A stretch of DNA of 64,000 nucleotides. Source: Kozakia baliensis. GTDB taxonomy: Bacteria > Pseudomonadota > Alphaproteobacteria > Acetobacterales > Acetobacteraceae. The translations under genes and the position numbers were made by a program. The stretch is taken from contig NZ_CP014674.1 of the NCBI RefSeq assembly GCF_001787335.1, forward strand, positions 310,001-374,000, written 5' to 3'. Of the stretch, positions 46,862 through 57,149 are shown one piece after another. Positions within the stretch are counted from its first letter, which is position 1; the number at the start of each line of letters is the position of its first letter. Under the pieces are notes generated by a model, which was not told the DNA's origin, made no database searches, and saw only the letters and a program-made list of their open reading frames with translations.

Positions 46862-49422
46862 CAGCCTTCGCCGATGGAAGCTTTTGGGCCTGCACGTTCC
46901 GCCCAGGCGGCTAATCCGGCAATCTCCACCTTCTGCGTCGGGAACGGCACCGTAAAGCCGCGCTCTTGAAATATTTTTTTCATGCGGCGATTGAATTCCC
47001 GCTGCACGGGCCAGCGTCCGCCGGTCGTCGTCGGCACCGTGCCGAGGATGCTGACGGATGTATCGTTGAGCGAGTCCACACCCCAAAGCTGAAAATCGTT
47101 CGTGATCCAGTCCTTGAACGTCTCATCTTCCCGCATTGAGGAGGTAATATCGTTCAATGCCGCGACCACTTGGTCTGTATCCGTATCGTAGCCCACCTTG
47201 GCGACGATCATGGCGTTGGCGTAATCCCGATTGAAGTTGGTGATTTGTCCTAACGAACTGAACGGGAAGATGTTCATCGATCCATCGCCGCCCCGCACAT
47301 GCACCGTGCGCAGCGATAGCCGCTCCACGACGCCGCCTGTGCCGTTCAGCGTTACGGTGTCTCCCACCGTCAAGGCGTTTTCCATCAGCAGGAAAATACC
47401 GCTAATGAAATCCTGCACCAGCTTTTGCGAACCGAACCCGAGCGCCACGCCGAAAATGGAGGCGCCTGCGAGAAGGGGGGCAGTGTTCACGCCAATCTGG
47501 CTCAAGATGGTCAAACCGATGATAATCGCCAAGACGACCAGCAGAATGATCCGGAGCATCGGTTGCAAGGTGCGTATTCGTGCGATGCGCGCCGGACCAT
47601 CGTTCCAGCTATCGGCGCGTTTGACGTAACGGTCCAGCGCCACGTTGGTCCATTCCCAGATTCCTGCGGCAATGACGAGCTCGATGATGACGGTCGTTAT
47701 GGAAGACAAGGTTCGGCTGCCGATGCCGCCCGGGCTGAACAATGTGTCCATCGGCGTGCCCCACGCCACGAACAGCGCCAGCACCGTGACGAGCGTTACG
47801 ATCAATCCCAAGATACGGCGCGCGATGGGGTAATATAGGCTGAGCCGGGCTTTCGTATCGTCGCTTAATGCTGCCCATTGCGGTGCAAGGCGGAAGAAAC
47901 GTTCGAGCAGCCCGTAAGCTGCGATGCTGATCACGCGTACCATGACGAGCGCGACGACGCTGCGGAAGAAGATCGCCCAGATCGTCGAATAGCCGTTGCG
48001 AATTTCTGCCGCCCAGACGAGCCAAAGGCCCATGTCGAAAAACAGCGCCGCGATCCACCATACGCGCCCCAGTAGCAAAAACATGCGCGAAGCATAGGCG
48101 CTCTGGCTGATCCGGCGGCAAACCGCCATGACATGGGTGCGGCTGCGCAAGATCATGACCGCCACCAACAGGTGAACGACCAGCGCCAGGACTTTCGTCA
48201 AGGCCGTGACGATGGCGACGGGCAGGGAGCAATCGTCCAAAAGATTGATGATGGCCCCGCCAATCATGATCACCATGACGATCAGCCGAACCCAACTGAA
48301 GATATAATCGGCCGCCCAATTGGAGATCGTCAGAAGCCGCAGCCAGGGTTGGGCCGGCGCTAGCAATGCCCGAGCGACGCACACGATGCTGCTGCCGAAA
48401 ACGCCGATGGCCGCCATGTCGCGCAGGGCCGCTTCGATGGCTTCGTCATTCGATGGATCGATCCAAATGACCAGAGCCGCCGCGAGCGGTATCATGCTGA
48501 CCGAAATCGCGTCCAGCAACAGGATCCCCAAAGCGAATGGCACGCGGCGCACGGCGAGCAAAAGGCGCGCCAATGCGCCCTGATGCCGCATACGCGCCTC
48601 CTGCTCCGCCTCGGCATCGTCCACGGGGGGTGGCGGGTTATGCGGGGGGATGGTCTGTGTTTGGTCTGCGAGATAATCTTTCGCGGGATCGACCTCGGGA
48701 TGTTCCGCTGCGGTTTGGGCCGCCGCTTCTTGAACGTAGGCGTCGTGCCGTGCCGCCTCGGCTGCGGCGGCCTGCTCCTGGCGCACGCGCACTAAATCGT
48801 CCAGCCCATGCCGCCGTGCCATCTCGGCTAATTTGGCCTTGGGCTTCCAGATCAGAAAGCGCGCCAGGATCACCAGCCCGGCGGCGAGGCCCGCGAAAAT
48901 GGCCGCCCGGAACAAAATGCCCGTCATTTCGGCGCGTAACGACGCATCACGCGCGACATGTCGCGCCCACCTTGGTACTTCGCGGAAATCGATGATCGTA
49001 TTCAACAGGGCATTCGCCTTATGGCGGCCTGTTTCGCTGAAATTCGACAAGCTGCTGAGAAGTTCCGCGCCGAGACTATTGGGCCGCAATTGTTTGGCGG
49101 GTGGGGTCGGGGCGGTAGGTGTGGCAGTAGGCGTAGAGGCCGTAATGGGGGTGGCAGGCGCGTTTCCCGTCTTTGCTTGTGCTTTGACGAAATTTTGTAA
49201 TGTCGTCGCAAACTGGCGGCGTTTCGTATCGTCGTTCAAAACGCCCAGTAGCTGTTGTGCCTGGGCTGAGGTCAAAGCCGGGGGCGTATCGCTTGGCGAA
49301 GGGTCCGCTGCGCGCGCGCCATGTGTCCACAAACATGTGATGGCCGCTAGAATTACCAGAATATGGAAGAATGACTTTTTTGTCTGCTCTTGTCGCTTTG
49401 CCGAAATCTTTTTCTCACGCAT
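46861..49422 (-). CDS. Large mechanosensitive channel (MscS family, YbiO/MscM-like)
   Basis: A protein of about 853 residues. It begins with a signal-like hydrophobic segment, then a long periplasmic/coiled part and about ten helices. The C-terminal MscS core is clear: GASIFGVALGFGSQKLVQDF, ISGIFLLMENALTVGDTVTL, GTGGVVERLSLRTVHVRGGD, GSMNIFPFSSLGQITNFNRD. It opens on membrane tension to release solutes during hypo-osmotic shock. I chose the ATG at 49422; the ORF extends only by one TTG. The size resembles E. coli YbiO rather than MscS. It is monocistronic. Confidence 0.9.
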   Translation of the reverse strand: MREKKISAKRQEQTKKSFFHILVILAAITCLWTHGARAADPSPSDTPPALTSAQAQQLLGVLNDDTKRRQFATTLQNFVKAQAKTGNAPATPITASTPTATPTAPTPPAKQLRPNSLGAELLSSLSNFSETGRHKANALLNTIIDFREVPRWARHVARDASLRAEMTGILFRAAIFAGLAAGLVILARFLIWKPKAKLAEMARRHGLDDLVRVRQEQAAAAEAARHDAYVQEAAAQTAAEHPEVDPAKDYLADQTQTIPPHNPPPPVDDAEAEQEARMRHQGALARLLLAVRRVPFALGILLLDAISVSMIPLAAALVIWIDPSNDEAIEAALRDMAAIGVFGSSIVCVARALLAPAQPWLRLLTISNWAADYIFSWVRLIVMVIMIGGAIINLLDDCSLPVAIVTALTKVLALVVHLLVAVMILRSRTHVMAVCRRISQSAYASRMFLLLGRVWWIAALFFDMGLWLVWAAEIRNGYSTIWAIFFRSVVALVMVRVISIAAYGLLERFFRLAPQWAALSDDTKARLSLYYPIARRILGLIVTLVTVLALFVAWGTPMDTLFSPGGIGSRTLSSITTVIIELVIAAGIWEWTNVALDRYVKRADSWNDGPARIARIRTLQPMLRIILLVVLAIIIGLTILSQIGVNTAPLLAGASIFGVALGFGSQKLVQDFISGIFLLMENALTVGDTVTLNGTGGVVERLSLRTVHVRGGDGSMNIFPFSSLGQITNFNRDYANAMIVAKVGYDTDTDQVVAALNDITSSMREDETFKDWITNDFQLWGVDSLNDTSVSILGTVPTTTGGRWPVQREFNRRMKKIFQERGFTVPFPTQKVEIAGLAAWAERAGPKASIGEG

Positions 49423-49734
49423 CAAAGCGCAGCCCTTCGATATATGGAAATAATGCCGCGCGTTTGTGTCTTTTTGTGTCTTTGACCGTAGGCCAGCGCG
49501 GCGTTTTATTTACGTCTCGCTACCGGGGGCGTTGCGGTCGTTTATGGCACTCGGGCGCGAATGACCCCGGCACGCCGCCTTAGCTCCTAGGGAAATAGGC
49601 GTACGCTCACGGTTTATTCATCCGGAAAGGAAAAGCAGATACCGGGAGGGATACAAAATATCGGGAGATGTATCCCAATATGTGGTCATGCGTCGCAGAT
49701 AGTGGACTATCCCTCCCGAAGATAATGCCGGAGA
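49423..49734. other. Intergenic region
   Basis: About 310 bases between the 5' end of the channel gene and the 3' end of the polyol cluster. It carries the channel promoter. No coding or terminator structure stands out. Confidence 0.35.
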
Positions 49735-50463
49735 TCAGACGTCGAAAGAATGGGGTAACAGAACCAAGTCGCGGATTACCGTTCCCTTGCGGCGGGACAG
49801 CATGAAAACCACGGCTTCGGCGACGTCAGAAGGCTGCATCATGGCGCCAGCCTCGATATTGGCTTTAAGGCGCTCGGGGTCCCAATCATTGAGCAAGGGC
49901 GTGACGACCGGGCCGGGCTGGATGGCGCCGACGCGGATGCCGAACGGGGCCAACTGGCGGCGTATGGTGTGAGCGAAGGCTTGCACCGCATGTTTGGAAG
50001 CCGTGTAGATCGGCTCCGCCGGGATCGGGACGATGCCTGCGATCGAGCTTGTCATGATGATATCGCCGCTTTTCTGCTTCATCATGGCGGGCATGACGGC
50101 GCGGGCGGAACGGAAGGCGGCGTTGATGTTGAGATTCAGCATCTTGTCCCATTTATCGGGATCGCCTTCCCAGACATTGCCGCCGATATACGCGCCCGCA
50201 TTGACATGGAGAATGTCGATGCGTCCTTGTTCGGACACGATGGTTTCGATGGCGCGATCGACCGTTTCGTAACGGAAGAGATCGACCTCGATGGTATGAA
50301 CGCGCTCGCCCAATTCTTCGCGCGCCTTGTCGAGCGCCTGATGGTCGCGGTCGAGAATATAAACCGTGGCACCACTTGCGGCGATCTGGCGGACACATTC
50401 GAGGCCGATGCCCGAAGCCCCGCCCGTGATGGCGGCTATCTTACCCTGGAGAGGAGAGGTCAT
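49735..50463 (-). CDS. SDR dehydrogenase, ribitol/sorbitol-dehydrogenase-like (last gene of polyol cluster)
   Basis: A 242-residue short-chain dehydrogenase. The cofactor loop is AAITGGASGIGLECVRQIAA, followed by Asp (ILDRDH) which suggests NAD. The catalytic triad residues are the Ser in MTSSIAGIVP and Tyr/Lys in YTASKHAVQAFAH. The C-terminus RDLVLLPHSFDV resembles ribitol 2-dehydrogenases. It starts about 29 bases after the permease stop, so it is the last gene of the polyol transport unit. Substrate inferred. Confidence 0.85.
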   Translation of the reverse strand: MTSPLQGKIAAITGGASGIGLECVRQIAASGATVYILDRDHQALDKAREELGERVHTIEVDLFRYETVDRAIETIVSEQGRIDILHVNAGAYIGGNVWEGDPDKWDKMLNLNINAAFRSARAVMPAMMKQKSGDIIMTSSIAGIVPIPAEPIYTASKHAVQAFAHTIRRQLAPFGIRVGAIQPGPVVTPLLNDWDPERLKANIEAGAMMQPSDVAEAVVFMLSRRKGTVIRDLVLLPHSFDV

Positions 50464-50492
50464 GTTCTTTTCACCTTTGATGATGTGCCACG

Positions 50493-51494
50493 TCAGCGCC
50501 CCGTGCCGGGGCGGGTTTGGCGGCTGATGAAGATGGCCAGAAGAATGATCGCGCCTTTGATGACGTTCTGAACATAGGGCGACACATTCATCAGATTCAG
50601 GCCGTTATTGAGAACGCCCAGCAGGAGCGCGCCGATGAGCGTTCCGATGATGGAGCCGCGCCCGCCTGAAATGGCGGTGCCTCCAAGAACAACGGCGGCG
50701 ATGGCGTCCAGTTCGAAGCCCATGCCTGCGTTGGGTTGGCCGCTCATAAGGCGGGAACTCAGTAAAATTCCGGCGATGGCGGCTGTAACGCCACTGATGA
50801 GATAGACGATGACCTTGTAACGTCGCGCGTCGATGCCTGAGAGGCGCACGGCGTCCTCATTGCCGCCGATGGCGAAAATATAGCGGCCGATCGGCATGTG
50901 TTGCAGCAGGATATATGCTGCGGCATAGGTCAACAGCATGATGAGGATGGGCGTTTGAATGCCCAGTACCGTGCCGCGCCCGAGGAATGCAAACCAGTCG
51001 GGCAGGCCGGTGATGGGATAGCCGTTGGTGTAGATCAGCCCAAGCCCGCGCGCGATACTCATGGAGGCGAGGGTGACGATGATGGGGGGCATCCTCAAGC
51101 GTGCGATGCACAGGCCGTTGCCGAGCCCGAACGCCAGCCCGGTGGCAAGGCCTGCCGCGATGGCCGCGATGCTGGGCACACCAGCGGCCAGCAGCCCGGC
51201 GGTGAGCGTGCCGGTGAAGGCCATTGTCGCGCCGACCGATAGATCGATGCCACCGGTGAGGATGGCGAATGTCATGCCCACGGAGATGATGGCGTTGATC
51301 GAGACTTGCCGACCGATATTCTCGAGGTTGCCTACCGAGAGAAACCGGCTGTTGAGCAAGATCATGCCGATGATGACGACGACCAGCCCGACAGCCGGCA
51401 GGAATGCGGTCGAGCGCTTCGGCAGTTTCGACAAATAGTCCAACCAGGGTGCGAATTTAGTGCTGGGTGGGCTTGGGAGCGCTTGCTGTCGCAT
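50493..51494 (-). CDS. ABC sugar/polyol transporter permease (RbsC family)
   Basis: A 333-residue inner-membrane permease of the ribose-type ABC family. I chose the ATG at 51494, 9 bases after GAGGAGG, which overlaps the 3' end of the ATPase gene by 38 bases. Signature stretches are [60 protein letters not shown] and [20 protein letters not shown]. About eight to ten helices. It works with the ATPase and binding protein upstream. Confidence 0.92.
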   Translation of the reverse strand: MRQQALPSPPSTKFAPWLDYLSKLPKRSTAFLPAVGLVVVIIGMILLNSRFLSVGNLENIGRQVSINAIISVGMTFAILTGGIDLSVGATMAFTGTLTAGLLAAGVPSIAAIAAGLATGLAFGLGNGLCIARLRMPPIIVTLASMSIARGLGLIYTNGYPITGLPDWFAFLGRGTVLGIQTPILIMLLTYAAAYILLQHMPIGRYIFAIGGNEDAVRLSGIDARRYKVIVYLISGVTAAIAGILLSSRLMSGQPNAGMGFELDAIAAVVLGGTAISGGRGSIIGTLIGALLLGVLNNGLNLMNVSPYVQNVIKGAIILLAIFISRQTRPGTGR

Positions 51495-52992
51495 GGCGCA
51501 TGACCTCCTCGGCATTAATGTCGGCTCCTTCAAGAATTTTCGAGATGGCGCCACGGTGGAACACGGCGACGCGGTCGCACATGCCGATGATTTCCGGCAG
51601 TTCCGATGAAATCATGATGATCGCGTAGCCTTCATCGGTGAGTGCGCGCATCAGGCGGTAGATTTCGGCTTTTGCGCCCACATCGATTCCGCGCGTTGGC
51701 TCGTCGAAGATAAGAATTTTGCTGCGGCGGTTGAGCCAGCGCGCGATGACGACTTTTTGCTGATTGCCGCCGCTGAGCGCCATTGTGGCGGTTTCGTCGG
51801 ACGGGGCTTTGATTTGCAGGTCGCGCATTAGGCCCTGCGTCGTTTCGTGTTCGAGCTTGCGGTCGATCCATCCGCTTTTGCGGGTATATTTCGGTAGATT
51901 GTTGATCGAAATATTGTCGCGGATGCTGAAGGGCAAAATTAGCCCTTCGGCCTTACGGTTCTCCGGCAGGATGCCGATGCCTGCCTTGAGGGCCGCCGCC
52001 GGATTGCCGATCGATGTGGTTTGACCGCCGATCGTTACGCGTTTGGCGCGGCAGGGAATGGCGCCGATCAGCGCGAGCGCCGTTTCGGTGCGACCGGAGC
52101 CGACCAGCCCTGCGAAACCAAGGATTTCACCATGGCGCAGATTGAAGCTGCTTGTCGGGCCGCCTTCGCGGATGCTGAGGTCTTTGGCTTCAAGCACGAA
52201 GCTGTCTGAAATCGTTGTGGGTTTCGGGGGGAAGCTTTTTTCGATTTTACGCCCCACCATCATTTCGACCAGCCGGTCCATCGTGCAATCGGCCACACGC
52301 GTCAGCCCGACATTGGCGCCGTCGCGCAGGATGGTGATGCGGTCGCAGACTTCGAAAATCTCCTCGAGATGGTGTGAGACGAAGAAGATACCGATGCCCT
52401 CGTCGCGCAATTGGCGCATGACGTAAAAGAGAAGAGCCGCTTCGTTGGGCGTGAGCGGCGCGGTGGGTTCATCGAGGATCAGAATGCGTACATCGAGCGA
52501 GAGCGCCTTGGCGATTTCGACGAATTGCTGTTCCGCGACGCTGAGCCTTCCCACCGGCGTGGTCATATCGATGGAAACGCCGATGCGATCGAATAGCGCG
52601 CGGGCGCGTTCGGTCATGACGCGCTTGCGGGAGAGGCCGAGCGGAGAGCGCAACTCACGGCCAAGGAAAATATTGTCCACGGCGTCGAGATCGGGAACCA
52701 GACTGAATTCCTGGAACACGATCCCGATGCCGCGCGCGATGGCGTCGCGATAGCTGGTGAAGTGACATTCTCCACCATCGAGTAGAATACGGCCTTCATC
52801 CTGTGATTGGATGCCGCCGATAATCTTGATGATGGTGGATTTGCCCGCGCCGTTCTCGCCGAGCAGGGCGTGAATTTCGCCCCGGTCGAGTTCGAGGGAC
52901 ACATCGCGCAGCGCTTTGACGCCTGGGAAGCTCTTGGAGATGCCTTCCAGCTTCAGGAGATGTTCGGGCGTCGTGTGAATTGTTGCGGACAT
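51457..52992 (-). CDS. ABC sugar/polyol transporter ATPase, double domain (RbsA family)
   Basis: A 511-residue protein with two ATPase domains. First: Walker [10 protein letters not shown], signature [15 protein letters not shown], Walker [11 protein letters not shown]. Second: the degenerate second nucleotide site [16 protein letters not shown] (no GKS), signature [20 protein letters not shown], Walker [14 protein letters not shown]. This arrangement is normal for RbsA/XylG proteins. I chose ATG 52992 ([13 protein letters not shown]). It starts 27 bases after the binding-protein stop. Confidence 0.94.
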   Translation of the reverse strand: MSATIHTTPEHLLKLEGISKSFPGVKALRDVSLELDRGEIHALLGENGAGKSTIIKIIGGIQSQDEGRILLDGGECHFTSYRDAIARGIGIVFQEFSLVPDLDAVDNIFLGRELRSPLGLSRKRVMTERARALFDRIGVSIDMTTPVGRLSVAEQQFVEIAKALSLDVRILILDEPTAPLTPNEAALLFYVMRQLRDEGIGIFFVSHHLEEIFEVCDRITILRDGANVGLTRVADCTMDRLVEMMVGRKIEKSFPPKPTTISDSFVLEAKDLSIREGGPTSSFNLRHGEILGFAGLVGSGRTETALALIGAIPCRAKRVTIGGQTTSIGNPAAALKAGIGILPENRKAEGLILPFSIRDNISINNLPKYTRKSGWIDRKLEHETTQGLMRDLQIKAPSDETATMALSGGNQQKVVIARWLNRRSKILIFDEPTRGIDVGAKAEIYRLMRALTDEGYAIIMISSELPEIIGMCDRVAVFHRGAISKILEGADINAEEVMRHATASAPKPTQH

Positions 52993-53019
52993 GTCGCTCG
53001 CCTGTAGCCGTATCACAGA

Positions 53020-53937
53020 TTACCAGCTGAATGTCTTCGCGCCGTTCGCATCGACAAGCTGCACATCGACCGGCACGGTGGCAGGCGGTGTTGCGCCCCA
53101 GAATTTCGACAACGCCATGGCGAGCGCCAGACGGATCTGCTGGCGCGGGAACTGCGCGGCGGTGCCGATGAATTTGGAACCGGGTTTGGCGATGGCCTTT
53201 ACGGCCTCTGGCGCGCCATCGACGCTGACGAGCTTGATGTCCTGCCCGCTGGACTCGATGGCGGAGAGGACGCCGAGGGAACCGTTATCGTTTACGCTGA
53301 AAATACCTTTCAGGTCCGGATTGGCCTGGAGCATATTTTCGGCCACGGTGAGAGCTTGATCGCGTTCTTGTTTGCCGTTTTGGACGCTGACGATCTTGAT
53401 GCCGGAGAATTTGCCGAGCGCGGCGCGGCAGCCTTTCACGCGTTCGAGGATCGGCACGACGGGGATACCGTCGATGATGCCGACATTGCCGCTTTTGATC
53501 GTCTGGCCGAGATAGGTGCATGCCTTGAAACCGGCATCGTAATTCTTGGAGCCGACGAAAGCGTCGATCGGGCCGCTGGCCTGGGCATCGACCGAGACGA
53601 TCGGAATTTTCTTGTCGTGCACGGTTTTGACGATGGAGGCGACACCGGCGGAATCGGTCGGGTTGATGATGACGAGCTGCACGCCTTGCTGGACCATGTC
53701 CTCGATATCGTTGACCTGCTTGGACACGTCATGATGCGCATCGCTGATGATCAGCTTTGCGCCGATAGTGTTCGCCGCCTCTTGAAGCGCATCCTTCATC
53801 GTGACGAAATAGGGGTTGTTCATCTCTTGGAAAGAGACGCCGATACGTAAAGGTTCGGCTGCGGAGGCTACCCCGGCCGTCAGCGCGCTGGCGGTGAGGA
53901 GGGAGGCGACGAAAAACGTGCGAAACTTCTTTTTCAT
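53020..53937 (-). CDS. Periplasmic sugar/polyol-binding protein (RbsB family)
   Basis: A 305-residue type-1 periplasmic binding protein. It has a Sec signal (KKKFRTFFVASLLTASALTA ... VASAA), then LRIGVSFQEMNNPYFVTMKD and the RbsB-like core (KLIISDAHHDVSKQVNDIED, IVSVDAQASGPIDAFVGSKN). The frame is open far upstream, but the ATG at 53937 is preceded by GGTGAT and gives the signal. The ligand is not known; neighbours point to a polyol. Confidence 0.93.
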   Translation of the reverse strand: MKKKFRTFFVASLLTASALTAGVASAAEPLRIGVSFQEMNNPYFVTMKDALQEAANTIGAKLIISDAHHDVSKQVNDIEDMVQQGVQLVIINPTDSAGVASIVKTVHDKKIPIVSVDAQASGPIDAFVGSKNYDAGFKACTYLGQTIKSGNVGIIDGIPVVPILERVKGCRAALGKFSGIKIVSVQNGKQERDQALTVAENMLQANPDLKGIFSVNDNGSLGVLSAIESSGQDIKLVSVDGAPEAVKAIAKPGSKFIGTAAQFPRQQIRLALAMALSKFWGATPPATVPVDVQLVDANGAKTFSW

Positions 53938-54007
53938 ATTATCACCGTGTTGAATGGGCTGCACAATGACAGCCCGGTTCGTTGAACCGCGTGTTCGTTT
54001 TGGTGTT

Positions 54008-54778
54008 TCAGAGCGCGGTGTACCCTCCATCGACGAAGATCTCCTGGCCGTTGACCATTCCCGACGCGGGGGATGCGAGATAGAGCACCAAATCCGCGAC
54101 CTCCTCCGGCGTAGCGACACGACCGGCGGGAACCTTTTCCAGGAAAAGCTGGAGTTTATTGCCGGCACCCCAGACACGCTCGCCCATCGGCGTCCAGACG
54201 ACCGTGGGGCAGATGGCGTTGGCCTGGATGTTGTGGCGCGCCCATTCGGCCGTCATGACTTTGGTGAGACCGTTCAGTCCGGCCTTGGAGGCGACGTATG
54301 CGCCATGATCGGTCAGGGCGACGCCGCTGGCCATGGAACTGATATTGACGATTTTGCCACCGCCTTGTGCGATCATGCCGGGCGCAAGGGCGCGCGCCAT
54401 AAGCCAGGGCGCGCGCAGATTTAAATTCAAAATCGCATCCCATTCCTCGATGCTTTGTTCGATCAGGGATTTCGGGATGCTCATGCCTGCATTGTTCACG
54501 AGGATGGTGGCGTTTCCCACCGCATCGCGGATACATTCGGCAACGTGTTGTATCGCCGTCGGATCATGGAGGTCCGCCGCAATGGTGAGGCAGCGGCGGT
54601 CGTGACTTTCCACGATGGTGCGTGTTTCGCTCAGCAGTGCATTATCGCGTGCTACGGCTACAATATCCGCGCCCGCTGCGCTCAACACATCGCAAATCGT
54701 GACGCCGAGGCCGCGCGATGCGCCGGTGACGACGGCGGTGGTGCCAGTGAGGGCAAAACGTTGGGGGAGGTCTGTCAT
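54008..54778 (-). CDS. SDR dehydrogenase (polyol/gluconate-dehydrogenase-like)
   Basis: A 256-residue short-chain dehydrogenase. Cofactor loop VVTGASRGLGVTICDVL; NNAG is present (TILVNNAGMSIPK); catalytic Ser in ISSMASGV and Tyr/Lys in YVASKAGLNGL. I chose the ATG at 54778, which overlaps the AraC-type gene stop (ATGA) with AAGGAGAA about 11 bases upstream. GLTKVMTAEWARHNIQANAI fits the gluconate 5-dehydrogenase/ketoreductase-like group. It may oxidise the second polyol or reduce a keto-sugar. Confidence 0.88.
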   Translation of the reverse strand: MTDLPQRFALTGTTAVVTGASRGLGVTICDVLSAAGADIVAVARDNALLSETRTIVESHDRRCLTIAADLHDPTAIQHVAECIRDAVGNATILVNNAGMSIPKSLIEQSIEEWDAILNLNLRAPWLMARALAPGMIAQGGGKIVNISSMASGVALTDHGAYVASKAGLNGLTKVMTAEWARHNIQANAICPTVVWTPMGERVWGAGNKLQLFLEKVPAGRVATPEEVADLVLYLASPASGMVNGQEIFVDGGYTAL

Positions 54779-55743
54779 AGCGCGTGTAATTCTCCTTGGC
54801 ATTGCGTGCCGCCGGACGGCAAAGCGTGTCGCGGTTGGGATATCTGGCGGGATTGCCGCCGGAAATCGCGAGGGGTACAGCCGCGCAGCTTCAGGAAGAT
54901 CCGGTTGAAGTTCGAAATATTGCTGAAGCCCGAAGCGCGGCAGATATCGGTGATGGCTTCGTTCGTTGCCGTCAAAAGCTGGCACGCATGGCTCACGCGA
55001 AGCTTTTGCAGGAAGTTCATTAGAGTCTCGCCAGTGGTGGCGCGGAACTGTCGCGAAAAAGCGGAGGGACTCATTCCCACCGAAGCGGCTAGTTCCTCGT
55101 GCCGTATTTCCGCTGGGTCGGATGACAAAAGCTTGCGGATCAATTTCTGTATACGGTGCCTGTCGGGCGAGGCGCTGCACGCATCGTCGCGGCGGATGGC
55201 GAGCTTGCGGTAGGGACACTCGGCCAGTCGGGTTAGTAACCCAATACAAGCGGCAAGCCGTGCGCCGCCTTGCTGCATGCCGAGATCTTCGAGTTCCATC
55301 CCGAGCCTCAAGGCGCGGTCTTCGATAAATTCCAGGCCGTGCAAGGACTCATCAAGCAGGCGGGAAAGGCCATGTAGTTCGGGACACAAGGCGATGAGAC
55401 CCTCGATCCACGGGCGGCTGAATTGCAAGACGACATCCCGGCCTTCCAGCACTTCTCCTTCGGCCAGCGGGCTGAACCAGGCATGCGGCAGATCCGGCCC
55501 GATGAGCACGAGTTGGCGCGGGCCGAAGGCGCCGATATGGTCGCCGATCATGGCGCGGCCGGAGCCATGCGCGATGAGGTGGAGTTCGTATTCGGGATGA
55601 TAGTTCCAGCATGCGAGCGGCGCGGGATAATCGTGCCGATGCCAACGGAAGCTTTCGTTGCGCTGCGCCGGGATTAGCTCATAGACCGCCGGACGCGGTG
55701 TGGCGCGACAGTCTGTTGCTTCGATGCCGTGGGCGGAGGACAT
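54775..55743 (-). CDS. AraC-family transcriptional regulator of the polyol cluster
   Basis: A 322-residue AraC regulator. The N-terminal cupin-like sensor has WHRHDYPAPLACWNYHPEYE and HGSGRAMIGDH. Two helix-turn-helices at the C-terminal ~100 residues: EELAASVGMSPSAFSRQFRA and EAITDICRASGFSNISNFNR followed by GCTPRDFRRQ. The start ATG at 55743 gives MSSAHGIEATD. It is the second gene of the run, 22 bases after the zinc dehydrogenase and overlapping the next gene, so it is probably auto-controlled with the cluster. Confidence 0.92.
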   Translation of the reverse strand: MSSAHGIEATDCRATPRPAVYELIPAQRNESFRWHRHDYPAPLACWNYHPEYELHLIAHGSGRAMIGDHIGAFGPRQLVLIGPDLPHAWFSPLAEGEVLEGRDVVLQFSRPWIEGLIALCPELHGLSRLLDESLHGLEFIEDRALRLGMELEDLGMQQGGARLAACIGLLTRLAECPYRKLAIRRDDACSASPDRHRIQKLIRKLLSSDPAEIRHEELAASVGMSPSAFSRQFRATTGETLMNFLQKLRVSHACQLLTATNEAITDICRASGFSNISNFNRIFLKLRGCTPRDFRRQSRQISQPRHALPSGGTQCQGELHAL

Positions 55744-55765
55744 GGGAAATGCCTTCGCTCCGTAA

Positions 55766-56803
55766 TCAGAGTGTGATCTGGATTTTGACGTCGGCAGGTC
55801 GCCCCTCTGCGGCACGCTCGAATGCCGCGATGGCGTCGCTGAATGGATAGGTCGCCGAGATGAGCGGTTTGAGATCGATCTTGCCGGATGCGATCAGCGC
55901 AATAGCGCGGTCATAGACATGCGCATAGCGGAACACGGTTTCGATGCTGAGTTCTTTCGCTTGGGCCGCGACGATATCGAAACCGACTTTGTGCGGCGGC
56001 ATGCCCACCAAAACGAGCGTGCCGCCGGGACGCGTGCAGGCAAGAGCATCGGCATAAGCGCTTTCGAAACCGCTGGCCTCGAAAGTGACGTCCACGCCCC
56101 AATCCTGACCGCAGAGCGCATCCACTACGTCGCGGGCGCGGGTTTGCGTGAGATCGATGGGTATCAGACGGTCGTAGGACCCGGCGATGCGCAGTTTGGC
56201 TTCGGAAATATCCGTGATGAGAACCTGGCTCGCACCCGAGGCAAGGGCGGAGAGGGCGGTCATGATCCCGATTGGGCCGGAACCGGTGACGAGGCAAATA
56301 TCGCCAGGTTTAATCTGTGCCTTGACGCAGGCATGAATGCCCACGGCCAGCGGTTCGATCATCGCGCCTTCGGCGAAACTGACGTTCTCCGGAAGTTTAT
56401 ACGTATAGGCTGCCGGATGAACGACGGAAGCCGTCAGGCAGCCATGAACGGGGGGTGTCGCCCAAAAACGTACGGCAGGATCGACGTTATAAAACCCCAT
56501 TCGTGAAGTGCGCGACCCGGCCTCGGGAATACCGGGCTCTATACAGACACGATCACCCACTTTGAGATTCGTGACGTTGCGCCCGACTTCAGAAACGGTG
56601 CCGGAAGCCTCATGGCCTAACACCATGGGTTCGCGCACGACGAAAGGCCCGATTGCGCCGTGCTTGAAGTAATGCACGTCGCTTCCGCAAATGCCGACGG
56701 TATGAACAGCGATGCGCACATCGTCAGGTCCGAGCATGTCGGGGAGGGCGATATTGCGCAATGCAAGCCTGTCGCGTTCCTCTAGAACCAATGCTTCGGG
56801 CAT
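55766..56803 (-). CDS. Zinc-dependent xylitol/sorbitol dehydrogenase
   Basis: A 345-residue medium-chain dehydrogenase oxidising a polyol to a ketose with NAD. Catalytic zinc: C39 ([13 protein letters not shown]), H64 and E65 (GHEAS). The four structural-zinc Cys of many MDRs are missing ([20 protein letters not shown]). The pattern [20 protein letters not shown] is typical of bacterial xylitol dehydrogenases. Rossmann loop [14 protein letters not shown]. It is the first gene of the leftward cluster, so the cluster promoter should lie at 56804-57140. Confidence 0.9.
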   Translation of the reverse strand: MPEALVLEERDRLALRNIALPDMLGPDDVRIAVHTVGICGSDVHYFKHGAIGPFVVREPMVLGHEASGTVSEVGRNVTNLKVGDRVCIEPGIPEAGSRTSRMGFYNVDPAVRFWATPPVHGCLTASVVHPAAYTYKLPENVSFAEGAMIEPLAVGIHACVKAQIKPGDICLVTGSGPIGIMTALSALASGASQVLITDISEAKLRIAGSYDRLIPIDLTQTRARDVVDALCGQDWGVDVTFEASGFESAYADALACTRPGGTLVLVGMPPHKVGFDIVAAQAKELSIETVFRYAHVYDRAIALIASGKIDLKPLISATYPFSDAIAAFERAAEGRPADVKIQITL

Positions 56804-57149
56804 GTTGCTGTCCTGTCTGCTGAGCGGTCATCGTAGCTCTTGCGAGCTGAAACCTTACATACAGTTCATCTACATCATGTAATAGATCACATTTTCACAA
56901 AAAACGATACTTTCTTGCGGACAAATAACATTTAAGTGTGATAAATTCAGGGATAGTTCGTTGCCTTGGATTTCGCTCTGAGCGGCTTATGGGGGTGTTC
57001 TCAGGCTATTCATGGCGTTCGAAAGTCGGCGTGATGGGTTTTAACACGAGCATTGCACAACCAATTTCGCCATGATGAGAGTTACAGTGCTTTTTCCTGC
57101 AGAAGGAGAAAGCACTGATCAGTTCTACCAAAATCTATGAAATTTTAGC
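56804..57149. other. Promoter region of the polyol cluster, with hairpin at 57085-57117
   Basis: About 345 bases. It includes an A+T-rich patch (56865-56945) suited to the cluster promoter and an AraC-type site. A strong inverted repeat, CAGTGCTTTTTCCT / AAGGAGAAAGCACTG (57085-57117), has no T-tail. Confidence 0.45.
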
